A stretch of DNA of 64,000 nucleotides, taken from assembly GCA_023411795.1 (NCBI GenBank), contig JAEYOK010000045.1, positions 1-64,000 of the forward strand, in the 5' to 3' direction. Under the pieces are notes generated by a model. It searched no databases. It was not told the DNA's origin and worked only from the letters and a program-made list of their open reading frames with translations. Both the position numbers and the translations under genes were made by a program. The DNA is from Bacillota bacterium (GTDB lineage Bacteria > Bacillota > Clostridia > DSM-8532). Below, one piece after another: positions 1-8,723 of the stretch (positions within the stretch are counted from its first letter, which is position 1; every line of letters starts with the position of its first letter).

Positions 1-120
1 TTCGCTATTGCTTCTTCTCTCCCACACCTCACGATGTGAAACTTGCAAGTCGCTTTTGGGTTCGTCGGTAACTACGCCCCGAAGGACTCTCACCTCAGAG
101 CATTGGTATGCCCGTCATAC
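1..120 (-). mobile_element. Group II intron, class C type, 5' end only (runs off window)
   Basis: Read on the minus strand from 120 downward, the sequence opens GTATGACGGGCATACC and then has GGTGAGAGTCC, which resembles the conserved 5' end and domain I start of bacterial class C introns (Oceanobacillus O.i.I1 begins GUGUGCCCGGCAUG and has GGUGAGAGUCCC). Class C introns are known to insert just after Rho-independent terminators. Here the intron boundary lies 6 nt past a terminator hairpin at 127-151, exactly that position. The 5' GTATG departs slightly from the GUGYG consensus. The reverse transcriptase ORF and the 3' end would lie left of the window, so completeness is unknown. Confidence 0.72.
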
Positions 121-126
121 ATATAA

Positions 127-151
127 AAATACACTCTATCAGAGTGTATTT
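127..151 (-). terminator. Intrinsic terminator of the DUF1858 gene, target of the intron
   Basis: A 10-11 bp perfect stem, AAATACACTC with GAGTGTATTT, encloses a short loop; on the minus strand it is followed by TTATAT. It lies about 36 nt after the stop of the 187-378 gene and directly before the intron 5' boundary. Confidence 0.8.
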
Positions 152-186
152 CTTAGTTAAGGTTAATATATTTTTCAGCTTACTGG

Positions 187-378
187 TTATTGTAATTGGT
201 TTAAAGCTTCCACCATAGCATTAACATCCATGCCATGAACCTGTGATGCTTCCTCAAGGGTTTCAGCCTGAGCTGATGGGCAGCCTACGCATCCCATACC
301 AAAGCTCATTAAAATCTGAGCAGCTTTAGGGTTCGCTCTAATAACCTCACCAATTGTCATATCCTTTGTAACTTTCAT
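187..378 (-). CDS. DUF1858 domain protein (small CxxC redox-type protein)
   Basis: A 63-residue protein with the DUF1858 signature: a helical N-terminus (MTIGEVIRANPKAAQILMSFGMG) leading to GCVGCPSAQAETLEEAS, with a CxxC pair at about residues 30-33. Members of this family occur alone or fused to hybrid-cluster or NADH-oxidase-type proteins in anaerobes, and a redox or metal-binding role is assumed rather than proven. AGGAGGG lies 8 nt before ATG. It is monocistronic, with its own terminator at 127-151. Confidence 0.85.
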   Translation of the reverse strand: MKVTKDMTIGEVIRANPKAAQILMSFGMGCVGCPSAQAETLEEASQVHGMDVNAMVEALNQLQ

Positions 379-485
379 AATACCCTCCTAAAAATGTGTA
401 TACTAAGTTTAACCTTTTACTTTTATTGTGTCCATATTATTATATATCATATTTTTAATTTTAAAATGTGACTTGAATCACAGAT

Positions 486-1109
486 TTAAATGCCATCTAT
501 TAAAATTGCCCTTACAGGGGCTGCTTCCACATTCTTAAGCTTAATTGGAGCTGCAAATAGGAAATATTCGCCTTCTTCTATTTCATTTAGCTTTAAGCCT
601 TCAAGAATCACTATCCCCTCTTTCAAAAGAATCTTGTGGGTCTCATGATCAGGTTGATCTCTTTCGATGCCTAAAGCGTCAATGCCTACACCCTTGATTC
701 CTCTATCCCTTAAATATTCGGCACCTGACTTGTCCAGATAAACATAATTTCCTTCTAAAATTCCTTCAAAACTGTTTATGGTTTTCAGCAGGATAAAGTC
801 CCCTTTGTTAATTTCTTTTGTCTCCAAATCCTTTTTAGATATCTTTTCGCAGATTCCCTTAAGGTCTAGAACCCTGCATTTTGTTATTACCTTATCCAGT
901 GTAATGCTATCCAGATTTTCTCCATTCTCAAGAATGTGATAGGGAGAATCCATATGAGTACCGGTATGCAAATTCATTTCTATTCTGGTCTCATAAACAG
1001 AGCCCGACTTAAAATCGCTATCGACCTTAAAGAGAGGCCTTTTTGCCTCTCTCCCCTTATAAACAGGCATTTGATAAAAAATATCCATTGAAATATCATG
1101 TATTTTCAT
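486..1109 (-). CDS. Cyclase family protein (kynurenine formamidase-like metal hydrolase)
   Basis: A 207-residue protein with the cyclase/KynB metal-binding motif HTGTHMDSPYH near residue 50, plus later conserved Asp and His residues. The fold hydrolyses amide or ester bonds (arylformamidase, isatin hydrolase); the true substrate is unknown here, and no tryptophan-catabolism genes are nearby. I chose ATG 1109, which follows GAAGGAAG; a longer frame to 1211 would overlap the end of the upstream glucose-6-phosphate dehydrogenase gene. The 10 nt gap to that gene suggests one operon. Confidence 0.85.
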   Translation of the reverse strand: MKIHDISMDIFYQMPVYKGREAKRPLFKVDSDFKSGSVYETRIEMNLHTGTHMDSPYHILENGENLDSITLDKVITKCRVLDLKGICEKISKKDLETKEINKGDFILLKTINSFEGILEGNYVYLDKSGAEYLRDRGIKGVGIDALGIERDQPDHETHKILLKEGIVILEGLKLNEIEEGEYFLFAAPIKLKNVEAAPVRAILIDGI

Positions 1110-1119
1110 ATTCTTCCTT

Positions 1120-2616
1120 CTAAACCTCCCACCATTTCCTTTGGTCCTCAGCCATGAGCTCAAACGCCCGTGATGGCCCCATTGAGCCTGCTTCATAATT
1201 CGGGAAATCAAATTTTTGCTCTCCCCTGTATTTAATTATTTTATCAGCGAAAAGCCAGGATGCCTCTACCTCATCCCATCTTGAAAACAGAGTGTTGTCA
1301 CCTCTCATTATGTCATATATCAAGCGTTCATAAGCCTCAGGAGTGTTGCCCAGAGCGGGGTTATAGTAGCTGGTATCCATTTTTGTCGAGACAATAGCAT
1401 TATGACTGCTAAAATCCTTATTATTAAACTGAAAATATACACCCACATTAGGCTGTATCCTTATTACCAACAAATTCGGCTCCTGAACATGATTCTCTTT
1501 AAAATAAAGAATTTCAGGAAGGGATTTGAATTGAATAACTATCTCGGCAGAGGTCTTGCCCATTCGCTTCCCCGTTCTTAAATAAAAAGGTGTTCCGGCC
1601 CATCTGAAATTATTGATATGAAGCTTTAGCGCCACAAAAGTCTCGGTTGTGGAATCAGCGGGAACCTTGTCCTCCTCACGATATGAAATAACAGGAGTGT
1701 TGTCTATGACGCCTTTCCCGTATTGACCAAAAACGACGTTGTTCCTCAAATACTCGGGGGTTATGTCCTCAATTGCCTGAATAACCTTTAATTTTTCGGT
1801 TCTGATTGATTCGGTTTTAAGATTCACCGGAGGTTCCATAGCCACAAGGGAGAGAATTTGTACAATATGATTTTGTACCATATCCCGCATTGCTCCGGAG
1901 TGCTCATAATACCCGCCTCTGGTTCCCACACCATGCTTTTCATTTAGTGAAATCTGTATATTATCTATATATTTATTACTCCATAGGGATTCAAAAACGG
2001 TATTGCAAAACCGCAGCACCATAATATTCTGAATCATTTCCTTGCCCAGATAATGGTCAATTCTATATATACTGCTTTCGTCAAATACTTCTATAATCTT
2101 ATCATTAAGCTTTCTGGCAGTAATCAAATCCTTACCAAAGGGCTTTTCAATTACAAGCCTGGTCCAGGCTCCGCAACATGATGACAATTTATGCTCTGAT
2201 AATCCCTGGACCACCAATTCAAAATATTCAGGGGCCACTGCCAGATAGAAAATTCTGTTGCCCCCGGTCTGAAATTTTTCATCCAATTCATGTAGATAGT
2301 CTTTAAGTTTTTCATACCCACTCTGCTCTGTGAAATCAAACTGTATATAATAGATAAGGTTTTTAAGCCTATCCCAGTATTCAGGGTCTATCTTATTTCT
2401 GGAACGCTCATTTAATGATTTAAAGACCTCTTCCCTGTATTGCTCGGTTGTTTTCTCTTTTCTTCCTACCGATACCACTGCAAAATTTTTAGGCAGGAGT
2501 TTATCGTAAACCAAATTGTACAAAGCAGGCATGAGCTTTCTATGAGTTAAATCCCCCGTCCCTCCAAATATGACCATGATTGCCGAAAGATTTTTATTTA
2601 TTTCTTCATTTACCAT
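1120..2616 (-). CDS. zwf: Glucose-6-phosphate 1-dehydrogenase
   Basis: A 498-residue enzyme of the usual length, catalysing NADP-dependent oxidation of glucose 6-phosphate to 6-phosphogluconolactone, the entry step of the oxidative pentose phosphate pathway. The Rossmann motif FGGTGDLTHRKL lies near residue 18 and the active-site motif RIDHYLGKE near residue 190. ATG 2616 follows GGGAGG at 11 nt; an in-frame TTG at 2637 precedes that ribosome site and is therefore rejected. It is the first gene of an apparent operon with the cyclase-family gene. No gnd or pgl gene is visible nearby. Confidence 0.95.
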   Translation of the reverse strand: MVNEEINKNLSAIMVIFGGTGDLTHRKLMPALYNLVYDKLLPKNFAVVSVGRKEKTTEQYREEVFKSLNERSRNKIDPEYWDRLKNLIYYIQFDFTEQSGYEKLKDYLHELDEKFQTGGNRIFYLAVAPEYFELVVQGLSEHKLSSCCGAWTRLVIEKPFGKDLITARKLNDKIIEVFDESSIYRIDHYLGKEMIQNIMVLRFCNTVFESLWSNKYIDNIQISLNEKHGVGTRGGYYEHSGAMRDMVQNHIVQILSLVAMEPPVNLKTESIRTEKLKVIQAIEDITPEYLRNNVVFGQYGKGVIDNTPVISYREEDKVPADSTTETFVALKLHINNFRWAGTPFYLRTGKRMGKTSAEIVIQFKSLPEILYFKENHVQEPNLLVIRIQPNVGVYFQFNNKDFSSHNAIVSTKMDTSYYNPALGNTPEAYERLIYDIMRGDNTLFSRWDEVEASWLFADKIIKYRGEQKFDFPNYEAGSMGPSRAFELMAEDQRKWWEV

Positions 2617-2774
2617 ACCGATTCTTACCTCCCTCAAAGTTGCCTATCTATTTTTTTATCCTATAATAGATAAATCTAATCATCGTATTTCAAAAATATA
2701 CTTACAGTATTTTGGACAAAATTCGCAAACCATACCATTTCAGTGTATACCCATTCTTTTCATTTGTTTTTTTA

Positions 2775-2803
2775 TTGAAATGAGAGGTTAATATATATAT
2801 AAT
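2775..2803 (+). promoter_or_regulatory. Sigma-A promoter for hom
   Basis: TTGAAA at 2775-2780, a 17 bp spacer, then TATAAT at 2798-2803, about 80 nt before the hom start. Confidence 0.6.
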
Positions 2804-2883
2804 AGCCATAAAACATTATATCTTAGAAGCAATTTGCAAACTTGCCTATCATAAAATATATTTTGCAAGTAAAGGAGCTCTAT

Positions 2884-4194
2884 ATGAAAAACCGTCAAGT
2901 AAATATAGGAATAATCGGTTTAGGAACAGTGGGAACAGGAGTCGCACGCGTTCTCCTTGAACAAAAGGAGCTATTAAAAACTCGTTCCACTTTAAATTTT
3001 AATCTCAAAACCATATCGGAGCTAAATTGGGACAAAGACCGGAACCTGGATCTCTCAGGAGTAATTTGCACAACCAACGTTAATGATATTTTGGAAGATC
3101 CGGAGATTAATATAGTTGTTGAAACCATCGGTGGATACGAACCTGCTTTCACCTTTATAAGCAAAGCCCTCAAAAACCGTAAGCATGTTGTGACAGCTAA
3201 CAAGGCTTTAATTGCCACAAAGGGTATGGAATTATATAAAATCGCTCAAGAGAACGGAGTCGATTTCTTATTTGAGGCTAGTGTGGGAGGCGGTATTCCT
3301 ATAATCAAAGGGCTCCGTGAAGGACTTGTCGCAAACAGGATTGAAAATATTTACGGTATCTTAAACGGAACCACCAACTATATTCTTACAAAAATGCACC
3401 GGGAAAGCCTGGACTTCGCTGAAGCTCTGAGGGGTGCTCAGGAAAGAGGATTCGCCGAGGCTAACCCAACCCTTGATATAAGTGGCGGAGATGCCGCGCA
3501 CAAGTTGACAATATTAAGCGCCATTGCTTCCAATTCCTTTATTCCTTTTGAAAAAATATATGTTGAAGGGATTACAGGAATCACTAAAATGGATATCAAT
3601 TTCGCCCAGTCTTTTGGAATGACCATAAAGCTGCTGGCTATTTACAGGATGTGTAAAGATGGTTTAGATTTGCGTGTCCACCCCACCTTAATAAATAGCT
3701 CTCACCTATTGGCCGCCGTAAGCAATGAACTTAACGCTATCTTTGTGAAAGGCGATTTTGTCGGCAATACTATGTTCTACGGTCCCGGAGCAGGCGAACG
3801 TCCTACTGCAAGTGCAATAGTCAGCGATATTGTGGACCTTTCCAGAGATTTGCTCCTTCAGGAAGGTGAAAAATATTGCAACCGGGCCATAAGCCTGACA
3901 CAAGATGTTCGGCTGATACCTATCGAGGATGTAAAGAGCCGCTTCTATCTGCGCTTTATGACCAAGGATATCCCCGGTGTATTGTCTATGATATCAGGTG
4001 TTCTGGCCGATCATGGGATTTCCATATCCTCTATGGTTCAATTAGAAAGCCACGAAAAGGATAATTACATTCCAATCGTTCTTCTGACCCATGAGGCCAT
4101 TGAAAAATCCATGGAGCAAGCGCTTCAGAAGATTGTTAAGTTTGATTTTGTTAAGGAGGATTACCTCAGATTAAGAATTTTTGAGGAATCCTGA
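2884..4194 (+). CDS. hom: Homoserine dehydrogenase with ACT domain
   Basis: A 436-residue protein that reduces aspartate semialdehyde to homoserine, the branch point to threonine and methionine. The N-terminal NAD(P)-binding motif is GIIGLGTVGTGVARVL; AGNKAL-type (VVTANKALIA) and EASVGGGIPII motifs follow, and a C-terminal ACT domain (about residues 355-430, DIPGVLSMISGVLADHGISI) implies allosteric control, typically by threonine. ATG 2884 follows AAAGGAG at 7 nt; an upstream start at 2842 has no ribosome site. The gene stands alone here, without thrB or thrC. Confidence 0.95.
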   Translation: MKNRQVNIGIIGLGTVGTGVARVLLEQKELLKTRSTLNFNLKTISELNWDKDRNLDLSGVICTTNVNDILEDPEINIVVETIGGYEPAFTFISKALKNRKHVVTANKALIATKGMELYKIAQENGVDFLFEASVGGGIPIIKGLREGLVANRIENIYGILNGTTNYILTKMHRESLDFAEALRGAQERGFAEANPTLDISGGDAAHKLTILSAIASNSFIPFEKIYVEGITGITKMDINFAQSFGMTIKLLAIYRMCKDGLDLRVHPTLINSSHLLAAVSNELNAIFVKGDFVGNTMFYGPGAGERPTASAIVSDIVDLSRDLLLQEGEKYCNRAISLTQDVRLIPIEDVKSRFYLRFMTKDIPGVLSMISGVLADHGISISSMVQLESHEKDNYIPIVLLTHEAIEKSMEQALQKIVKFDFVKEDYLRLRIFEES

Positions 4195-4230
4195 TTCGGT
4201 ATAATCATATCTACTCGGATTCATTTAAGC

Positions 4231-4270
4231 AAAGAAGCACCTGACCAAATAAGGGTTAGGTGCTTCTTTA
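4231..4270. terminator. Bidirectional terminator, GCACCTGACC family copy 1
   Basis: AAAGAAGCACCTGACC pairs with GGTTAGGTGCTTCTTT (one G-T pair) around a 7-8 nt loop. It sits between the convergent hom and tetR genes and has T-rich flanks in both directions. Related hairpins occur at 8635-8672 and 11364-11401. Confidence 0.8.
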
Positions 4271-4280
4271 AATATTACAG

Positions 4281-4865
4281 TTAGGCCGTTATTATTATTC
4301 TTTCTACCAGCTCCAGATAATCGCCCTTATAATCAATAGCCTTTTTGGCAAATAACAGAGCAATTCCGTGTACCAGACTCCACAATGCCATTGTTTTGGG
4401 CATATACAGCTCCGGCTTTAGATCAATTGACTTAAAATATCTTTCGGCACAATCCTTAAAAATAGAAAAAACACTGCCTTCGCATTGGCTGAAAGTCTCA
4501 TTTTCTATCAATACCGAAGATGTGTGATCAGATAAAAATGTCAGCTTTAAATACTCAGGATTCTCAACCATAAACCTGACGTATGCCTTTCCCATACCAA
4601 TGATCTGCAATTTAGGATTATCCCCATGGATCTCTGTTGACTCCTGTAATACCAAACGAAATTTTGTCCAAACCTGGTTGAGTATTTCATTAATAAGCTC
4701 ATCCTTATCCTTGAAGTGCTTATAAGGTGCATTATTGCTAACCCCGCACATGGTCGCAACCCTTCTTAGCGAAAACCTTTGAATTCCCTCATTATTTAAT
4801 AATATAAGTCCGTTTTTAATAAGCTGCTGCTTTAAATCCTTGTGATGATATGTTTCTCTATCCAC
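4281..4865 (-). CDS. TetR/AcrR family transcriptional regulator
   Basis: A 194-residue repressor with an N-terminal helix-turn-helix (FSLRRVATMCGVSNNAPYKHFKDKDELINEI, about residues 30-60) and an all-helical C-terminal ligand domain of TetR_C/WHG type. GTG 4865 follows GGGGGAA at 6 nt. The ATG at 4949 lies inside the shared operator/promoter and upstream of the minus-strand -10 region, so it cannot be the start. It is divergent from the flavoprotein gene at 4993, with two palindromic operator copies between them, so it most likely represses that gene and itself. The ligand is unknown. Confidence 0.88.
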   Translation of the reverse strand: MDRETYHHKDLKQQLIKNGLILLNNEGIQRFSLRRVATMCGVSNNAPYKHFKDKDELINEILNQVWTKFRLVLQESTEIHGDNPKLQIIGMGKAYVRFMVENPEYLKLTFLSDHTSSVLIENETFSQCEGSVFSIFKDCAERYFKSIDLKPELYMPKTMALWSLVHGIALLFAKKAIDYKGDYLELVERIIITA

Positions 4866-4904
4866 TACCGTTCCCCCATTTAATTCAACTGAAAAAATTA
4901 TATC

Positions 4905-4972
4905 ATTATATGTTGACACTGTAAACTTGCTGTTATATAATTCAATCAAAGTTTACAGTGTCAACATATAAT
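4905..4972. promoter_or_regulatory. Divergent promoters within a 24-bp-arm inverted repeat (TetR operator)
   Basis: Positions 4905-4928 and 4949-4972 are perfect 24 bp inverted copies around a 20 bp spacer. Each arm contains GTTGACACTGTAAAC, itself a near-palindrome (GTTgACA-C-TGTaAAC). On the plus strand TTGACA (4913-4918), a 17 bp spacer and TATAAT (4936-4941) form a consensus promoter for the flavoprotein. The minus strand has the same TTGACA in the other arm, followed by an AT-rich -10. A repressor bound to the arms would cover both -35 elements. Confidence 0.82.
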
Positions 4973-4992
4973 TTAAATGAGGAGTTGTCATT

Positions 4993-6384
4993 ATGAAATT
5001 TGTAGTTTTAAATGGAAGCCCAAAGGGCGATATCAGTGTTACCATGCAGTATGTAAAGTATATTCAGGCTAACTTTAAGCAGCATCAGATTGATATTATC
5101 AATATTGCCCATGGAATTAAAAAAATTGAAAAAGACGAAAATTACTTTAATGATATACTTGATAAGGTTAAATCCAGTGACGGTGTTATCTGGGCCTTCC
5201 CGGTTTACGTGTTTACCGTGCACTCCAATTATCAAAGGTTTATAGAATTGATATTTGAAAAAAACGCCCAAGCTGCATTTAATGGAAAATACACCTTTAT
5301 TATGACAACATCTATTCATTTTTTTGATAGTACTGCAATTGATTACGTCCATTCTATTTGTGATGATCTTGGTATGTACTATGTGGATTATTTCTCACCA
5401 AAAATGTATGACCTACAACAGCAGGAAACCAGACAAAAACTGACTAAGTGTATGCAGATTTTTATTGAAACTATAGAGAGTAAAATGCCTGTATTCAAAA
5501 ATTTCAACCCCGTTTCATACTCCCCAGTACAATATACCCCTGAAGCAACATCTGCTAAACTTGATACCGCGGGCAAAAAGGTAGTTATAATAACTGATTC
5601 ATCAGAAAACAACAATTTGAAAAACATGGTCAAAAAATTTACCGGCTTATTTTCATCAAATGTAGAATTACTTTCTATAAAAGATTTTGGTATAAAGGGT
5701 AGCTGCCTGGGTTGTATGAGGTGTGGTTATAATTATACCTGTGTGTACGAGGGTAAAGACGACTATACAAATGTATATAACAGTAAGCTGAAAACAGCTG
5801 ATATAATAGTATTCGCCGGTTCCATAGAATACCGGTATCTGTCCTCCGAATGGAAACAGTTTCTGGATAGGGGATTTTTCAACACTCATACCCCTTCTTT
5901 GATGGGTAAGCAATTTGGCTTTATTATATCGGGTGCTTTAAGCCAAAATCAAAATTTGCGCCAGGTTCTGGAAGCTTTTGTACAATGGCAGCGATCAAAT
6001 CTTGTCGGGTTTGTTACTGATGAATACAGTTCATGCATGGAAATTGACAAACGGCTTGAGGCATTGGGAACAAAGCTGATTAATTTATCTATAAAGGATT
6101 ATATTAAGCCTGCTAATTACCTTGGTATCGGAGGAATGATAATATTCAGAGATAGTATCTGGGGAGACATCAGATTTCCATTTGCCGCTGACCACAAGGC
6201 TTATAAAAAAATGAAAGCATATGATTTCCCTCAGAAGAATATCCGTGTCAGAATATCAAATGCTATTATGTCAGCTATGATAAAAATCCCTACGGTAAGA
6301 AAGGAAATATACGATAATCAAATCATACCATCCATGATTAAGTCGTTACAACAGTATACCGAATCCCCCGAAAGCTCTCAGTAA
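4993..6384 (+). CDS. Tandem flavodoxin-fold NAD(P)H oxidoreductase / iron-sulfur-flavoprotein-like protein
   Basis: A 463-residue protein built from two flavodoxin-like units. The first (1-160) starts KFVVLNGSPKGD, a typical FMN-phosphate loop of NADPH-dependent FMN reductases. The second (about 195-400) starts KKVVIITDSSENN and carries CLGCMRCGYNYTC (Cys 238, 241, 244, 250), as in iron-sulfur flavoproteins that coordinate a cluster in this loop. The last 60 residues are helical and basic. ATG follows GAGG at 8 nt. It is under the TetR operator at 4905-4972, so an electrophile or quinone or drug-responsive reductase is plausible. The duplicated layout is less common than single-domain members. 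Confidence 0.8.
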   Translation: MKFVVLNGSPKGDISVTMQYVKYIQANFKQHQIDIINIAHGIKKIEKDENYFNDILDKVKSSDGVIWAFPVYVFTVHSNYQRFIELIFEKNAQAAFNGKYTFIMTTSIHFFDSTAIDYVHSICDDLGMYYVDYFSPKMYDLQQQETRQKLTKCMQIFIETIESKMPVFKNFNPVSYSPVQYTPEATSAKLDTAGKKVVIITDSSENNNLKNMVKKFTGLFSSNVELLSIKDFGIKGSCLGCMRCGYNYTCVYEGKDDYTNVYNSKLKTADIIVFAGSIEYRYLSSEWKQFLDRGFFNTHTPSLMGKQFGFIISGALSQNQNLRQVLEAFVQWQRSNLVGFVTDEYSSCMEIDKRLEALGTKLINLSIKDYIKPANYLGIGGMIIFRDSIWGDIRFPFAADHKAYKKMKAYDFPQKNIRVRISNAIMSAMIKIPTVRKEIYDNQIIPSMIKSLQQYTESPESSQ

Positions 6385-6415
6385 ATACCTTGGGGTTGAT
6401 GGGCTAACTGACTTC

Positions 6416-8419
6416 TTATGATAATTGGGTCTGTTTCCATTCACTATAGAACTTCACTATTTCATTTTCAGGTAAAGGTCTGCTTATTAAGTACCCTTGT
6501 ACTTTATGACACCCATTTTCTATAAGATAGTTCATTTGTTCCTGCTCTTCCACTCCCTCAGCCAGAACAGTCAACCCCATGTTTTGACCCAGCTTTACTA
6601 TCATTCCCGTAAGGTCGGCATTATCCTTCTTGGAACGTATACTGTCAATAAAACATTTATCGATTTTTAAAGTATCAATGGGGAGTTGCTTCAAATAACT
6701 TAGTGATGAGTATCCTTTCCCGAAATCATCTAAGGCTATTTTTATGCCTAAATCTTTTAGTCTGGTGAGACTGGGGCTTATGGCTTTGTATGAATCCATC
6801 AAAATGGACTCGGTAATCTCCAACTCCAAATACCTAGGTTCAAGGCCTGTCGATTTTAGGATATTCTCTACAGCATCAACAAAGTCTTCCTGGAGTAACT
6901 GAAAAATAGAGATGTTTACAGCAATTGAAATATCGGTACCCTCAGTTTTATGAATATTTTTCAAAAAGGAACAGGCTTTTTGAAGCACCCATATGCCTAT
7001 GGGGTTTATCAAGCGAGTTTCTTCGGCTACACCAATGAACTTTAATGGCGGCACAAATCCAAGCTCACTATTATTCCAACGAAGCAAAGCTTCGAAGCCC
7101 GAAATCTTTCCTGTCATAATATCTACCTGGGGCTGGTAATAAACATCCAGTTCATTATTCTCTATAGCTCCCCTGAGGTGTTTTTCTATGAGCATTCTCT
7201 CCATTAACCTTTTATGCATATCTCCACTGAAGAGAACATAACCGTTCTTACCTGATTCCTTTGCCTTATACATTGCAATATCAGCCTTTCTGATTAACTC
7301 TTGAATATTACTGCCTTCGGCCGGATAGGTTGCTATACCTATGCTCACTGTAATGCAAAGGGTATTATCACCCAATTTTAGCGGGGAACTAAAACTTCTC
7401 ATTATTTCTTTAGCATAGCTGTAAACTTCATCTATATCATCATACTCGGTATAAAAGATAAATTCATCTCCGCCAAATCTGTATACCGTGTTATGACTGC
7501 CCTCAAACAGAGCAGTTAACCTGTCCCCCATTCTTTTTATCAGAAGATCCCCGAAAGCATGACCCATTGTATCGTTTATAAACTTAAAATTGTCGGAATC
7601 AATGAAAAACAAGGCTATGTTTTTTTGGGGGGAAGATGTAATCTGTTTTTCGAAGTCCTCATACAGGGCTAATCTGTTTGGCAGCCCCGTCAAAGAATCA
7701 TGGTATGCATTCTCTCTTAGCTTAGCTTCATTCTTCTTTAAATCGCTTATATCGCTGAAAACAGTTATAAAGTAATCTTTTTTAGGAGAATATGCACTGA
7801 CAGCCACCCATTTGTCAAAAGTAGAAGTATAGTTTTCAAAAGATACCGGCTCACCTGTAATTGCCACTTTCCCGTATATACTGAGCCAGTTTATCTCTCC
7901 TCCCACAATTCCTTTTATTATTTCACTATACCTCTTCCCAATAATATTTTCCCTGGAAATACCCGTAAATTGTTCAAAAGAAGGATTAACATCAATAAAT
8001 TCATAATCAGACGTGTTACCATTTTCATCCAAAATTATTCTATGAAGGGCATATGCATTAAGCATTTTATCAATAATGGCTTTACTGAAGTTTTCTGACT
8101 CAGCCAACTTTGTATTAGTGTTATCCAATTCGATATAGTTGGTCTGCATAATAGAATTAGCTTTATTGATTATTTTAAGAGCATTATAAACCATTAGGAA
8201 AATTACCAACGCTGAAATCGAGACATATATTGTACCTTTAATCGAGTTTAAGAATACATAGGCTTCCTTCTCAACTGCCCATGCAGCCAATAATCTATCA
8301 GAAAATATAATCCAGCTTACACCTAGAATGGTATAAATACCTGTGATTATAGATGCAACTTTTAAGGGTATATATTTGTCAACAGCTTTAGTAGGGTTTA
8401 AAAAAATACTATGCTTCAT
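6416..8419 (-). CDS. Membrane-bound PAS-GGDEF-EAL protein (c-di-GMP cyclase/phosphodiesterase)
   Basis: About 667 residues: two membrane helices (about 20-42 and 62-83), a PAS domain (about 110-225), GGDEF (about 235-400, intact RFGGDEF near 314-320) and EAL (about 410-660). The EAL domain keeps FEALLRW, NIS, ELEITE, DDFGKGYSS, KID, AEGVE and VQG, so both synthesis and hydrolysis of c-di-GMP are possible. No RxxD inhibitory site precedes GGDEF. Start is uncertain: ATG 8419 follows GGGGGT at 11 nt, and an alternative ATG at 8437 has a poor ribosome site. It is monocistronic and convergent with the flavoprotein gene. Confidence 0.92.
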   Translation of the reverse strand: MKHSIFLNPTKAVDKYIPLKVASIITGIYTILGVSWIIFSDRLLAAWAVEKEAYVFLNSIKGTIYVSISALVIFLMVYNALKIINKANSIMQTNYIELDNTNTKLAESENFSKAIIDKMLNAYALHRIILDENGNTSDYEFIDVNPSFEQFTGISRENIIGKRYSEIIKGIVGGEINWLSIYGKVAITGEPVSFENYTSTFDKWVAVSAYSPKKDYFITVFSDISDLKKNEAKLRENAYHDSLTGLPNRLALYEDFEKQITSSPQKNIALFFIDSDNFKFINDTMGHAFGDLLIKRMGDRLTALFEGSHNTVYRFGGDEFIFYTEYDDIDEVYSYAKEIMRSFSSPLKLGDNTLCITVSIGIATYPAEGSNIQELIRKADIAMYKAKESGKNGYVLFSGDMHKRLMERMLIEKHLRGAIENNELDVYYQPQVDIMTGKISGFEALLRWNNSELGFVPPLKFIGVAEETRLINPIGIWVLQKACSFLKNIHKTEGTDISIAVNISIFQLLQEDFVDAVENILKSTGLEPRYLELEITESILMDSYKAISPSLTRLKDLGIKIALDDFGKGYSSLSYLKQLPIDTLKIDKCFIDSIRSKKDNADLTGMIVKLGQNMGLTVLAEGVEEQEQMNYLIENGCHKVQGYLISRPLPENEIVKFYSEWKQTQLS

Positions 8420-8634
8420 ACGATTAATTACCCCCATAAAAATCTGACCAGATTAATCCCCCGAAATTTTTTGATTAAGTTGCTGGGAGGAAGAGACCTC
8501 ATATCATTAATATCAATATTTATACCCAGATAATGTAAGCCAAAAACATTAATGTATTTATACACATACATTATCAATAAAACCTCATGAAAAGATGTTG
8601 TCCGGTTTTAGTCCCACTTCAAGTTGTATAATGC

Positions 8635-8672
8635 AAAAAAGCACCCGACCATATTTGGGTCAGATGCTTTAT
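8635..8672 (-). terminator. Intrinsic terminator, GCACCTGACC family copy 2
   Basis: On the minus strand AAAGCATCTGACCC, a short AAATA loop and GGTCGGGTGCTTTTTT, ending in a six-T tract. It lies 50 nt past the stop of the 8724 gene and is nearly identical to copy 3 at 11364-11401. Confidence 0.85.
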
Positions 8673-8723
8673 TAGTGGTAAATGCCTTTACTCGTGAACC
8701 GATAGCTCCAAGCATTAGTAGCA

